Of a DNA stretch of 64,000 bases, positions 18,001 to 27,312 are shown piece by piece. Below the pieces are notes generated by a model that was not told the DNA's origin, did not search any database, and saw only the letters and a list, made by a program, of their open reading frames with translations. Both the position numbers and the translations under genes were made by a program. The stretch covers positions 1 to 64,000 of the forward strand of contig NZ_JABMKZ010000005.1 of assembly GCF_013204855.1 (NCBI RefSeq), given 5' to 3'. The first letter of the stretch is position 1. Every line of letters begins with the position of its first letter. Source of the DNA: Paenibacillus alba (lineage in GTDB: Bacteria; Bacillota; Bacilli; Paenibacillales; NBRC-103111).

Positions 18001-18149
18001 GCAGGCGCCTCGAAGGATTCCGTACTCGAGTAATCGTCGGCAGCGAACGTTCTCTCGGGAAATGCTTCCAAGCTTGATGCGGTAAGCAGCGCCGCAGCCA
18101 GTAGCCGCATGCCATGTTTCCTTCCTTTTGATACGGTTGAGTTCATCAT
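15075..18149 (-). CDS. secreted polysaccharide lyase family 8, chondroitinase ABC-like
   Basis: 1024 residues. The signal peptide ends near TFAADD. Residues 40-200 form a jelly-roll carbohydrate-binding domain (SFEAPALPSTWSVENG, SLQWTW), as in the N-terminal domain of chondroitinase ABC. An alpha-toroid catalytic domain follows with FHHQGVYLNAYGDHA (candidate catalytic His and Tyr), the arginine of GATGRFPAS, and WDFEAG...VYGRYQSYG with the expected glutamate. C-terminal beta sheets include GWDWSRWPGTT and NTETTLFQSY. The family cleaves uronic-acid-containing polysaccharides by beta-elimination; the exact substrate is not certain. AAGGAGG precedes the first of two adjacent ATGs by 5 bases. 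Confidence 0.87.
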   Translation of the reverse strand: MMNSTVSKGRKHGMRLLAAALLTASSLEAFPERTFAADDYSSTESFEAPALPSTWSVENGGTTVLSSKHYKHGSRSLQWTWSNGSKLRATQPANLTAANVKSGGMKLWIYNENPVQDQVAFNFGKTTEINSGIFHYTFKVNLNFKGWRAVWVKFREEGRNPAYTQNPNEMLETMQIVPPASVPSGSLYFDNLEFSPSMVQRRSADYQMPKPGINVGASTWDNVYAYSQQQPTIPLPSTITQQEIDAFNTISNKYEKWVYGDALQYANLSGPLKMRYDGLQNFIRKGLAAYNALHIVRHPGGAITGEALYANADPHLPKFGENVSNTVLLPLVFDYKINGNAASKQKVLDVLDYMNDQGWAEGSAIGTQDHEANKNSGYFHAIYLMRNELKTAGIFDRELNTIFWYANFGKTFDNSVYVETTADEMRTKFMYNLLYVLGMDNTPKKVQYMEGLVGLYEQALQIAPGLADTLKPDGTLFHHQGVYLNAYGDHAIHTTALIAYFLSGTPYALSDGAFNNIKKALLTLELASNKYVMPVGATGRFPASTSPLTSLQGYAYLAMAKTPVDTELASTFMRLWDPQSKVLQDLFKQSDSYGVEYLDTLGGLQLADNLAKKGIAPKANPQGYWVMPYGAMAVNRINDRLIGIKGWSRYVWDFEAGDKQNVYGRYQSYGNMQILQTGLTSGIVESGINVEKGWDWSRWPGTTAKRLSLDELALNDGFARSYSDSTFVGGVSSQNKYGVFAMKLHDTVYDPSFRANKSVFFFGDKIVSLGSDIQNTDSTHNTETTLFQSYMSSNTMPFWFNSTTPVVSATYSSTITSPTSAWIVDPYGNGYVLPNAVGTMIARGVQNSKNNTSTKNTTGNYTTAYINHGSAPASAGYEYAIKIGAGPQGTANFANNTQYTVLQKNSNAHIVNNTEPGKDITGYAIFNSSVPINQGMIRSSSDPIMAMVQSISASEAVLSVADPDLRITTELSPSAMKKDTLLLNGKWRLKTASTEARVISTTETTTTVEFDTVHGKSIDITLVK

Positions 18150-18293
18150 AAATTCCTCCTTAGATTTTTTATGATAAAGGCCCTTCTTTGCCGAGCGGAA
18201 TGCTTGTACATTCCTTCGAGAAATGAGCCTCTAGTCATCTGGCTTGAATTCGCTTGTTCAGATCAGTCCCCCTTGCAAATAGATATACCTTGA

Positions 18294-18317
18294 TTATCGA
18301 AAATAAATTTCCGATAT
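18294..18317. promoter_or_regulatory. imperfect palindrome between lyase and RND operon
   Basis: TTATCGAAAATAAATTTCCGATAT is an almost complete inverted repeat (one mismatch per arm), about 145 bp upstream of the lyase start and 250 bp upstream of the RND adaptor. The surrounding 18150-18564 region is AT-rich and holds no gene; the palindrome is a candidate operator for either side. Confidence 0.35.
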
Positions 18318-18564
18318 GTTATAGAATTTCTAAAATAGTAAAAAAATGCATATTTATGCCTAAAATCAATTCATATTTCCTAGTTTTATAGAATGAACTT
18401 TGCATAAAATGTCGAATGAACAGGCCTTTTCTCCTATAAAATCTAAGAATTTTGCGATTTTTACAATTTTTTTACATGTTGATCATACATCTATCATCAA
18501 TGTCAAGTAAATTGGAAGAGAGCTTTTGCCCAAATGAAAAGAAGTAGACGGAGGTTTCCATCCC

Positions 18565-20562
18565 ATGAGGAAGTACAGTTCACTCAAAAGCACAGCAATC
18601 ATCGCAGTTGTAACTGCGATAACCGTCTCTATTGCGGGCTGCAGTACGCCGGCAAGCACCCCAAAACCAGGGGCAAGCGGTCGAACAGGCACACGTCAAA
18701 TGACCGTCGAAACACAAGTTGTTAAGTTGTCGGATATCGGTGGCGGACAAATCTTTACAGGCGCAATCACCCCTGCATTCACAACGAATCTGTCCTCCAA
18801 GGTGAATGGTCGAATGACTGCTCTGGATGTGACCGTTGGGGAAAAGGTGAAGATTGGTCAAGCTTTGGCGCATATCGACACAACAACGTTGCAACAATCC
18901 GTCGAGCAAACCAAAAGTGAAGTTGCTTTAAGTCAAGTCCAGTACAACAAGGTTCTCAATGATCAAGCCAATAGTCTGGCTTCTGCTCAGAAAGCACTTG
19001 CGGTTCAACAGGCTGCCTATGAGAAAACGATTAATGATCAGAAAAATGCGGTAGCTTTAGCTCAAACTCAGCTTAATAATGCGATTACGACGCAGCAAAA
19101 TGCAGTTGAAACTGCGAAACAAGGGGTTTCTTCCGCTCAAGTGGGGTTCACCAAAGCCCAAGCCGATGCGGCGACTGCGGTAACCGTTGCCCAAACGAAT
19201 TTGAACTCGCAGCTGGATAGCTTATTAACAACTCAGAATAACAATATAGATACATATCAATTAAACGTACAGCAGGCTGTAGCTGCTTATAATACAGCAG
19301 CTCAGTCGGGGAAGGACATCGACAGTGCTTTCGCGAAGTTGCAAACTACTCAGTTGGCCTTGCAGCAAGCCCAGCAATCTCAATATAAGGATACGCAAAC
19401 CGCTCAGCAATCCTTGACTAGCTTGCAGAATGCTTTGTTAACAGCTCAAAGCTCCCAAGCTGTTCAAGTTGCCCAAGAGAGTTTAAATTCTGCGCTTTTG
19501 GCACTGGCGAATACACAGGCAACATCAGCGGCTCAGCTTGATCTCAGCCGCACACAGCTTGCGCAGTCCCAATCAGCCCAAGATATTAGCAAAAACAGTG
19601 CGGAAGCTACGTTGGAGCAATCCAAGCAAGCGCTAAAAACAGCACAGTCTACGGATGCCCTGCAAGTAAGTGCGGCGCAGCTTCAGCAATCTCAAACCAA
19701 ATTGAAAATTCTGAGCGAGCAGCTTGAGGACGGTGTGTTAACGAGTCCCGTCGAGGGGATTGTAAGTGCCATCCTCGTTCCTGTCGGGCAGAATACAGGC
19801 CAATCCGCAGTCATGTCGATAGCTTCAGTTGATCCGGTATTAGCAACCGTGAACATTTCGGAGGCGTCCATCGGAAAAATTAAGACAGGCTTATCCATGG
19901 CAGTCAAAATACCGACATTGAATAAATCTTTTGACGGGACCGTGTATGCCATTCATCCAACAATGGACCCTACGTCCAAATCTTTTTTGGTCGATATTAA
20001 GATAAATGATGCTAACCATGAGGTCCTTCCTGGTATGTTTGCTGAATCCTCGCTCAAAAGCGAAGGCAAGCAATCCATCGTGGTGCCAGCTGATGCTGTA
20101 CTGAGTCAGCCAAGCGGAAATGCTGTGTACATCGTCAAAGATGGCAAAGCTTCCAAAACGCTGGTAAAAGTAGGCGTAATGACAAGCTCTTCCTTTGAAA
20201 TTACGAGCGGACTGAAAGTCGGAGACGAGCTAGTCGTCAAAGGACAAGAGCTGCTATCGGATAATGTTCCTGTTCAGATTAATCAACCAGGACAAGAGAA
20301 TGGTGCCGGCAAGGGCAATACCCAAGGCGGACAAGGAGCGGGCCAAAGCCGAAATGGCACGCAAGGCGGTCAGGGAGGCCAGGGTGGTCAAGGCAAATCT
20401 GGCGGTCAAACCGGCCAAGGCGGACAGGGAGGCCAAGGGCAAAGTCGAGCTGGCGGCCAAGGAGGTCAGAGCGGTCAAGGCTCGCAAGGCAAGGGAGCGG
20501 ACACAGCGAGTCCCAAGCCGAGCAGTCCAAGCACGGATTCGAAAGCGGGGGCTGGACAGTGA
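18565..20562 (+). CDS. RND efflux adaptor lipoprotein (membrane fusion protein)
   Basis: 665 residues. The lipoprotein signal ends in the lipobox SIAGC (cysteine about residue 26), so it is anchored on the outer face of the membrane. The lipoyl-type half (VNGRMTALDVTVGEKVK) is followed by an unusually long Gln/Ala/Ser-rich coiled coil (about residues 110-380), the second lipoyl half (LTSPVEGIVSAILVPVGQ) and the beta-barrel domain. A Gly/Gln-rich low-complexity tail fills about residues 575-650. It partners the RND pump, whose GTG start overlaps its stop codon by 4 bases. GGAGG lies 10 bases before the ATG. The tail is probably disordered and may contact the cell wall. Confidence 0.88.
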   Translation: MRKYSSLKSTAIIAVVTAITVSIAGCSTPASTPKPGASGRTGTRQMTVETQVVKLSDIGGGQIFTGAITPAFTTNLSSKVNGRMTALDVTVGEKVKIGQALAHIDTTTLQQSVEQTKSEVALSQVQYNKVLNDQANSLASAQKALAVQQAAYEKTINDQKNAVALAQTQLNNAITTQQNAVETAKQGVSSAQVGFTKAQADAATAVTVAQTNLNSQLDSLLTTQNNNIDTYQLNVQQAVAAYNTAAQSGKDIDSAFAKLQTTQLALQQAQQSQYKDTQTAQQSLTSLQNALLTAQSSQAVQVAQESLNSALLALANTQATSAAQLDLSRTQLAQSQSAQDISKNSAEATLEQSKQALKTAQSTDALQVSAAQLQQSQTKLKILSEQLEDGVLTSPVEGIVSAILVPVGQNTGQSAVMSIASVDPVLATVNISEASIGKIKTGLSMAVKIPTLNKSFDGTVYAIHPTMDPTSKSFLVDIKINDANHEVLPGMFAESSLKSEGKQSIVVPADAVLSQPSGNAVYIVKDGKASKTLVKVGVMTSSSFEITSGLKVGDELVVKGQELLSDNVPVQINQPGQENGAGKGNTQGGQGAGQSRNGTQGGQGGQGGQGKSGGQTGQGGQGGQGQSRAGGQGGQSGQGSQGKGADTASPKPSSPSTDSKAGAGQ

Positions 20563-23500
20563 AATTAGCTAATTTCTCCGTTCATCGTCCTGTCACTATT
20601 CTAATGATTATGATCGCACTCGTGATTGTGGGATCCATTGCGGTTCCGCTCTTGCCAGTGGATCTTTATCCAAACCTGGAAATCCCTTCGGCAACGGTAT
20701 CGGTGTCTTGGAGCGGTGCTTCTCCTGGACAAATTGAACAGCAAATTACGAAGCCGATTGAGAACGCGATGGCTACAGTTACGGGCGTAACGAGTATTTC
20801 ATCTAACTCTCGAACGGGCTCGAGCAACGTGACGCTGCAGTTTAATTATGGAACTAATATTGATCAGGCGACATTAACGATGCGAGACAAGCTGGACCGT
20901 GTTCGAAGGCAGCTTCCTTCCGATGCGGACGCGCCCGTTGTATCGCGAGTAGACCCGAACAGTACGCCAATTATGACATTAGCCTTGTATGGCAAAACAG
21001 ATTTGGTAACCTTACGCGATATTGCTGACAATATTGTAAGTCCAGATGTTCAGCGTTCGGATGGCGTTGCATCCGTTGGTGTTACCGGCGGGCGTGTCAG
21101 ACAAATTCAAATCCTTGTTGAACCAAGCCGTCTGCAGCAATACAATATTTCATTCAGCACGCTGGTATCTGCCCTGGGGAATGATAATTCATCGACAGAT
21201 GCCGGACTTGTCAATAAAGGCAGTCAATTGGTGCCTTTGCACATAGATGGAGATTTCAAATCCATTGCTGACATTGGTAAGGTTCAAGTACAACTGGGCA
21301 GGGGACAAACGATTGCGCTCAGCGAGCTTGGCAAAATCATTGATACCTATCAAGATGTTACGCTGGAAGCGCGCAAGGACGGAGAAGCCAGTGTAAGTTT
21401 ATCTGTGCTGAAACAATCCGATGGCAATACGGTTTCGGTATCCAGCAATATTCAGCAGTCCCTTCAAGAGATACAGTCTAAGCTTCCTGAAGGCATGCAT
21501 ATTGCGGTTTTGAATGATTCAGCCAAATTTATTCGCGATTCCTTGCGCACTGTTGTTGAACATACTCTGCTTGGCGGTGTTTTCTCCGTCATCATTTTAT
21601 TGTTTTTCTTACGAAGCGTCAGGGCAACGCTGATTATCGGCGTTGTTATTCCGATCTCGATTATTAGTACATTTAGTATGATGTACTTCAGTCATCAAAC
21701 CATAAATACCATTACGCTTGGCGGATTGGCGCTTGGTTTAGGCTCGCTTGTAGATTTCGCGGTCGTTGTGCTAGAAAGCATTTTCCGCAAAAGACATGAG
21801 GGCTTGTCACCGGAAGAAGCCGCCAAGGTGGGAACTGCCGAAGTAGGCACAGCGGTTATGGCGTCCGCGCTTGCGCAAATTGCCGTTTTTGCGCCTACCG
21901 CTTTCATCAGTGGCTTAGTTAAGCAATTTTTCTGGCCGATGGCGCTTGTCGTCTGTTTTTCTCACATCGCGGCATGGTTTGCAGCTGTGACACTCGTGCC
22001 TATGCTGGCCGCCAAAATTTTGCGAAAGAAAGTCGACGAAGAGCTTCCAGCCGGAAGATCCTTCAATCCCTTGATCTGGTTCGGTCGAGGCATGGAACGT
22101 GTCACCGGCGTCTACGGCAGGCTGCTCAAATGGTCTATGCTGCACCGCTGGGTTATTATTTCGATCACGGTGATTCTTTTTGCAGGCAGTGTGTATTCGG
22201 TGCGGTTTGTCGGCAGTGAATTAACGCCCAAAACAGATCAAGGGCAAGTCAATTTAAACATTAACCTGCCACAAGGAACAGACTTTGCCGTGACGAATCA
22301 GGTCGCAACAACACTTGAAACCAGATTGAAGGACGTACCGGAGATTGACTCAGTCTTTACCTCTGTTGGCTCTGCGGGTGGTGGCGCCTTCCAATCTTCC
22401 GCGACGAATACAGGGAGTATTCAAATTAGGCTGAAACCGCTTAGTGAAAGAAAGAAAACGACGGATCAGGTAGCCGAACAAATCAGAACGTTGACGACGG
22501 GCTTTGCCGGCGCACAGATTGGTGTGAGCGTTCCAGCAGGGGTTCGCCTGCCAGGCATTGGCGGTGGCGGGAACTTCGGTGGCGGCGATATTCAAGTCAA
22601 TTTATCCGGGCCGGATTTAGCCGTTTTACAGAAATTGGGGGATCTGGTCGCTCAAGAAATTACTTCTGTGGATGGCACCAGAAACGTGCAAAACACACTG
22701 GATCGTTCGATTCCACAATTTAATTTGACGATTGACCGCGATGCCGCCGCGCATTATGGTGTTTCGTTAAGAGACGTCATGTCGGCGCTGCGTACAGCTT
22801 ATCAGGGAAGTGTAGCTACGCAGTTCAAAACAGCAAGCTCGCAAATTTCAGTGCTTGTTAAATACCCCAATGATTTTACGAATAAACTGGAAAATTTCAA
22901 TAATGTCACGATCAATACAGCAGGCGGCACCGTTGTGCCTGTGAGTCTTATTGCCAAGGTGGAGCCTGGAACAGGTCCTGCGCAAATTCGCAGACAAGAT
23001 CAGAACCGGGTAGCAACGGTTCAGGCTTCCGTTTTTGGGGCTTCGGTTGGCGAAGTTTCCGCCTTAGTCAAACAAAAAATCGATGCGATTCAGCCGCCGG
23101 ATGGCTATCAAGTTACATTGGGAGGACAACAGACCAGCCAAAACGATTCGTTTAAGAGCTTGTACTTGGTCTTGCTCCTGTCCATTGCCTTGGTATACAT
23201 GGTTATGGCGAGCCAATTTGAATCGTTGTATGGCCCTTTCATCATCATGTTCTCTCTTCCGCCAACCTTCGTTGGTGCGATATTAGGTCTTCTAGTCACA
23301 CATCGGACCATTAATATGAACTCGATTATCGGGATGATCATGTTGATCGGGATCGTCGTTAATAATGCGATTGTTTTAATTGATTACACGAATCAACTGC
23401 GTGCCAAAGGAATGCCGCTGTTTGATGCTTTGCTGGAAGCCGGTAAAATCCGCCTGCGCCCTATTCTAATGACGACGGCGACTACGGTGCTTGCGATGCT

Positions 23501-23711
23501 GCCGCTGGTCATCGGGTTTGGGGATGGGGCAGAAACACAAGCTTCCATGGCGACCGTTGTTGCTTTTGGCTTGACCCTATCCACACTCATTACACTCGTT
23601 CTGGTTCCGGTCGTGTACACGTTGCTGGATGGCTGGAAGGATGGCATCGCTAGAAGATTCAAACGCAAACCTGCTGCTTTACAGGAACAAACATCGACAA
23701 CTTCCGTGTAA
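20559..23711 (+). CDS. RND-family efflux pump (SwrC/AcrB-like)
   Basis: 1050 residues with the full RND layout: a first membrane segment (PVTILMIMIALVIVGS), two large extracytoplasmic loops, and two sets of membrane helices. Family landmarks include GGLALGLGSLVDFAVVVLES in helix 4, the FAPTAFISG segment, and GIVVNNAIVLIDY in the second half. It should export lipophilic compounds using the proton gradient. The nearest characterised Firmicute relative is SwrC (YerP) of Bacillus subtilis, linked to surfactin resistance and swarming. The start is a GTG inside the adaptor's last codons, indicating translational coupling. No outer-membrane partner is expected. Confidence 0.92.
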   Translation: MKLANFSVHRPVTILMIMIALVIVGSIAVPLLPVDLYPNLEIPSATVSVSWSGASPGQIEQQITKPIENAMATVTGVTSISSNSRTGSSNVTLQFNYGTNIDQATLTMRDKLDRVRRQLPSDADAPVVSRVDPNSTPIMTLALYGKTDLVTLRDIADNIVSPDVQRSDGVASVGVTGGRVRQIQILVEPSRLQQYNISFSTLVSALGNDNSSTDAGLVNKGSQLVPLHIDGDFKSIADIGKVQVQLGRGQTIALSELGKIIDTYQDVTLEARKDGEASVSLSVLKQSDGNTVSVSSNIQQSLQEIQSKLPEGMHIAVLNDSAKFIRDSLRTVVEHTLLGGVFSVIILLFFLRSVRATLIIGVVIPISIISTFSMMYFSHQTINTITLGGLALGLGSLVDFAVVVLESIFRKRHEGLSPEEAAKVGTAEVGTAVMASALAQIAVFAPTAFISGLVKQFFWPMALVVCFSHIAAWFAAVTLVPMLAAKILRKKVDEELPAGRSFNPLIWFGRGMERVTGVYGRLLKWSMLHRWVIISITVILFAGSVYSVRFVGSELTPKTDQGQVNLNINLPQGTDFAVTNQVATTLETRLKDVPEIDSVFTSVGSAGGGAFQSSATNTGSIQIRLKPLSERKKTTDQVAEQIRTLTTGFAGAQIGVSVPAGVRLPGIGGGGNFGGGDIQVNLSGPDLAVLQKLGDLVAQEITSVDGTRNVQNTLDRSIPQFNLTIDRDAAAHYGVSLRDVMSALRTAYQGSVATQFKTASSQISVLVKYPNDFTNKLENFNNVTINTAGGTVVPVSLIAKVEPGTGPAQIRRQDQNRVATVQASVFGASVGEVSALVKQKIDAIQPPDGYQVTLGGQQTSQNDSFKSLYLVLLLSIALVYMVMASQFESLYGPFIIMFSLPPTFVGAILGLLVTHRTINMNSIIGMIMLIGIVVNNAIVLIDYTNQLRAKGMPLFDALLEAGKIRLRPILMTTATTVLAMLPLVIGFGDGAETQASMATVVAFGLTLSTLITLVLVPVVYTLLDGWKDGIARRFKRKPAALQEQTSTTSV

Positions 23712-23796
23712 AAGTCAGGTGTATGATGGTACGAAACATGCTCTGTAGATGTTTATGAAGATGGCTTTCCTAAGGAGAGCTCTAAGGAGAAGGAAC

Positions 23797-26655
23797 ATGA
23801 AAACAGTGAAACGCAGTGTTACTTTCTGGCTGCTTGGCTTTCTTTTGTTTAGTTCGATGGCAGCTTTCTCGGTTTACCCCGGGAAAGCTTTAGGAGAAAC
23901 ACTGAATCCTGCAGCCGGAACGGCAGGCATTCAGTCCGCTGCTATTCAGCAAATTGAAGGCGGGAAGGGCTTTACGGTCATATTGAAAAAAGACGGCACG
24001 GTTTGGACGTGGGGCAACAATCTTCGCGGTAAGCTGGGCGCCGGGCTTAATAATCGCAATCAAGCTTCACAAATCAGCGGATTGACGGATATTACGGCCA
24101 TTGCCGTCGGTCAGGCACATACGCTAGCGCTGAAAAAGGATGGAACGGTCTGGTCATGGGGCGAAAATACCTTCGGTCAGCTGGGAGACGGGACAACGAT
24201 GGATCGTTTGGCTCCTGTGCAGGTCGCAGATCTCACGCATGTTTCGGCCATTTCGGCGGGCAACTTCCACTCGGTTGTGATCAAAGACGACGGCACAGCA
24301 TGGAGCTTTGGAGACAATACATACGGTCAGCTTGGAGACGGCACGAATACGGCTCAAAGCAAGCCTGTGCAAGTAAAAGGCAACATCGCCTCCGTGAAAT
24401 CAATTGCCAGCGGGGCTTACCATACTTTGGCGATTGATCAAGATGGTGTTGTTTGGGCTTGGGGCGACAATTTCTTCGGTGAGCTTGGCTACGGCTATGA
24501 TCAGAACCGCTTGAATACGCCTATAATGGCGACAAGTACCAATTGGCATATCACGCAGATTGCGGCCGGCTTCGACTTCTCCTTAGCGTTGAAGGATGAC
24601 GGAACGGTATTAACTTGGGGCTTGATCAATTCAGATCCAGCAGCGATGTATAGTGCAATTACGACCAATATGCAGGATGAACACAAGTTCCCTGTTCTTG
24701 TGATAGGGCTAGATCATGTCACTCACATTACGGCTGGGAATTCACATGCTGTAGCATTGAAGGAAGATGGCAGCGTCTATACGTGGGGCGACAATACGTC
24801 CGGTCAATTAGGCGTGGGAATAGGTTACGATGGTAAAACGTGGAATCAAACGTTCCCGAGCCAAGTGAATGGCCTCCCCGAAATTACCAACATCGGAGTC
24901 GGTTCCAATTATACATTTGCGATTGGCAAGGATGAGAGTTTATGGGCATGGGGCAGCAACAGCTACAGCCAGCTGGGAGACGAGACTTTAAATAATCAAG
25001 CATCTCCTATACAAACTTTGGTTCGTAATTGGTTAAATCCACCGGTTCTTCAGCCAGGTGAAGGAACGGTCATGATTCATGATCCGAAACCACAGCCTTT
25101 GGCAGCTGGGGATAGTGATACTTTTGTCATTTATAATAATCGCATATACGGCTGGGGCAGCAACTCATTTGGTCAATTAGGCGATGGAACTCGTACTGCT
25201 GCTCCTGCACCGAAAGTGCTGAATGTGGATAAGATTGTTTCTATTGATGCCGGAGACGCTCATACCGTGGCGGTCAAGACAGATGGTTCTCTCTGGACAT
25301 GGGGGCAAAATTTCTTGGGTCAATTAGGGGATGGAACAACCAATTCAAGTTCTGCTCCGGTTCAAGTGAATTCCTTGAAGGGCGTCGTTGCCGCGGCAGC
25401 CGGAAGCAACCATACGATTGCGCTTCTGAATAATGGCTCAGTTTGGAGCTTTGGAGACAACACCTATGGCCAATTAGGTCATGACAAGACAGCTGCGACT
25501 AACCAAATTGTCCAGTTATCTCATATTGTGGCGATTTCCGCAGGCTCAAACTTTAATTTAGCCTTGGAAAATACCGGGAAAATATGGGCTTGGGGAGACA
25601 ATACCAGCGGACAGCTGGGGGATGGTACGCTGGCTGGCAAGCAGCAGCCTGTTGAAATTTCGGGTCTGACAGGTGTGATAGCCATTTCAGCCGGCAAGAA
25701 CTTTGCACTGGCTTTAAAAGAGGATGGCACCGTTTGGGCGTGGGGTTTTAACGGCTTCGGCCAGCTCGGGGACGGCACAACGACAAGTCAGAAAAAGCCA
25801 GTACAGGTAGCGGCATTGCCAACTGCTAAATCGGTCTATGCAGGTTCTTATCATAGCTTAGCGATCGATTCGGACGGCAAGGTATGGGCCTGGGGCCAAA
25901 ATATGTTCGGCCAACTAGGTGATGATTCCAAAAAGAATCAGAGCAAGCCTGTACAAATCAAAGGCATCGTAAAAGCGAGTGCGGCTGCCGTAGGTGGGTA
26001 TCACAATGTCATTAAAGACAGCAACGGTTCCATCTGGACATGGGGAGGCAATTATTCCGGACAACTTGGTAATAATCAACTCGTGAATCGCAGTCAACCA
26101 ACACTTGTTACGGGCTTCTCCGATAGCTTTAATGACTTGGCGGGACACTGGGCGAAGGATGCGATTGCTCAAGCAGCTGAGAAAGGGATCGTGAACGGAT
26201 ACAGCGATGGCAGCTTTCTACCCGAGCGTGTTATCACCAGAGGGGAATTCGTGAAGCTGGCGGCTTCCGCGCTGCAGCTGCCGGTTTCCACTGACAACGT
26301 GAGTGGGGCTTGGTACCAGCCCTATGTCAACGCGTTATTGAAGGCAGGCATCCTGCAAGTAGGTGATCTCCACGAGGGATGGGATCTTCCGATTACGCGC
26401 CAAGAAATTGCCGCAGTTGCTGTGCGAGCGGTAAGCCCGGAAATGCAAAAATCCAATACGGCGCTCGAACCGGGTTTTGTTATGAACGAGGCTGTTAAAA
26501 AGGGAATTCTGCAAGGTTTGAGCGATGGCAAGCTGGCGCCGGATGAGGCTACGACGAGAGCACAGTCGGTTGTGGTTATTGAACGTGTGGGAGATATCCT
26601 GCAAGGCAAACAATTGCCTATCGATCCCTTGGCGGCGGAGCAAACCAAAGGATAG
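23797..26655 (+). CDS. secreted RCC1-repeat protein with SLH surface anchor
   Basis: About 952 residues: signal peptide ending near GKALGE; two blocks of about seven RCC1/BLIP-II-type repeats (W-WG-N--GQLGDGT, then AI--G--H--ALK-DGT-W), separated by a proline-rich linker (NPPVLQPGEG); and three C-terminal S-layer homology modules (DLAGHWAKDAIAQAAEKGIV, then YVNALLKAGIL and AVKKGILQGLSDG). The repeats should form two seven-bladed propellers displayed on the cell wall, probably as a binding scaffold; no enzyme motif is present. I chose the ATG at 23797 (AAGGAGAAGGAAC upstream) over 23749. It lies 85 bp downstream of the RND pump in the same direction. Confidence 0.88.
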   Translation: MKTVKRSVTFWLLGFLLFSSMAAFSVYPGKALGETLNPAAGTAGIQSAAIQQIEGGKGFTVILKKDGTVWTWGNNLRGKLGAGLNNRNQASQISGLTDITAIAVGQAHTLALKKDGTVWSWGENTFGQLGDGTTMDRLAPVQVADLTHVSAISAGNFHSVVIKDDGTAWSFGDNTYGQLGDGTNTAQSKPVQVKGNIASVKSIASGAYHTLAIDQDGVVWAWGDNFFGELGYGYDQNRLNTPIMATSTNWHITQIAAGFDFSLALKDDGTVLTWGLINSDPAAMYSAITTNMQDEHKFPVLVIGLDHVTHITAGNSHAVALKEDGSVYTWGDNTSGQLGVGIGYDGKTWNQTFPSQVNGLPEITNIGVGSNYTFAIGKDESLWAWGSNSYSQLGDETLNNQASPIQTLVRNWLNPPVLQPGEGTVMIHDPKPQPLAAGDSDTFVIYNNRIYGWGSNSFGQLGDGTRTAAPAPKVLNVDKIVSIDAGDAHTVAVKTDGSLWTWGQNFLGQLGDGTTNSSSAPVQVNSLKGVVAAAAGSNHTIALLNNGSVWSFGDNTYGQLGHDKTAATNQIVQLSHIVAISAGSNFNLALENTGKIWAWGDNTSGQLGDGTLAGKQQPVEISGLTGVIAISAGKNFALALKEDGTVWAWGFNGFGQLGDGTTTSQKKPVQVAALPTAKSVYAGSYHSLAIDSDGKVWAWGQNMFGQLGDDSKKNQSKPVQIKGIVKASAAAVGGYHNVIKDSNGSIWTWGGNYSGQLGNNQLVNRSQPTLVTGFSDSFNDLAGHWAKDAIAQAAEKGIVNGYSDGSFLPERVITRGEFVKLAASALQLPVSTDNVSGAWYQPYVNALLKAGILQVGDLHEGWDLPITRQEIAAVAVRAVSPEMQKSNTALEPGFVMNEAVKKGILQGLSDGKLAPDEATTRAQSVVVIERVGDILQGKQLPIDPLAAEQTKG

Positions 26656-26727
26656 TCAGATGAACCATGTGCGCTTCTTTCTGGAATCAGGTATACTTAA
26701 GCCTGCAGATGAAAAAGGGGTGACACA

Positions 26728-27024
26728 ATGTTTACGATCACAAGTTATACCGTGGAATTGGTGAAAGATCCATTTCAGATTTTGACAGGCCAGCGATATG
26801 AGTTTCTCATTGACATTGAGGTAGAGGAAGATGATGAGCTGCATTCCGAAAGCGGGCTCTACATTCGCGTGATTTATAATGTGGAAGAAGCCAAATCCGG
26901 CCTGTTGAAATATGAGATTTATGAAAAAACGACGCAGCTCTATTTGGATTTTGAATTAGAAGATGAAGAGATTGCTAGCGTTGAGGCATTCTGCAAAGAG
27001 CATGTTCACGAAGGCAATGAGTAA
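26728..27024 (+). CDS. DUF6509-like small cytoplasmic protein
   Basis: 98 residues, strongly acidic: YTVELVKDPFQILTGQRYEF, then a DIEVEEDDELHSESG segment, IRVIYNVEEAKSG and an acidic C-terminus. I believe this is a conserved Bacilli family of unknown function (DUF6509), recognised from memory of the pattern. AAAGGGGTGAC precedes the ATG by about 4 bases. It probably forms a mixed alpha/beta fold. Repeat copy B lies immediately downstream. Confidence 0.7.
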   Translation: MFTITSYTVELVKDPFQILTGQRYEFLIDIEVEEDDELHSESGLYIRVIYNVEEAKSGLLKYEIYEKTTQLYLDFELEDEEIASVEAFCKEHVHEGNE

Positions 27025-27100
27025 GCTTCCAAAACCCAGAGTGAACATTTTTAGCGGGATTTAGGGTTCCACTGTGCAAGACGCATCAATCACCGATGCT

Positions 27101-27297
27101 AAAGCCTGCGATAGTGCAGGCTTTTTCAACGATTTCGTGCAAAAAGCCTATAATTCCTGCGATTATGCAGGCATTTTAAGCTTTCCGATCCTGAAATCCA
27201 GAAATGGCTTCAAAAGCATGCAGAAATGCAGGAATTTACGCATGGGAGCTGCTTTCAAACTCAAAAAGATGCATATTTGCAGGTTTCAAGAAAAGAA
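27101..27297. repeat. hairpin-rich interspersed repeat, copy B
   Basis: Same module order as copy A at 5292-5477: GCCTGCGATAGTGCAGGC, CCTGCGATTATGCAGG, GGCATTTTAAGCTTT, CAAAAGCATGCAGAA, GATGCATATTTGCAGGTTT. Both copies are in the same orientation. The spacers have diverged while the palindromes and linkers are kept, which argues for selection on hairpin structure or for recent spread. Confidence 0.8.
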
Positions 27298-27312
27298 CAG
27301 TTACAAAAATCG

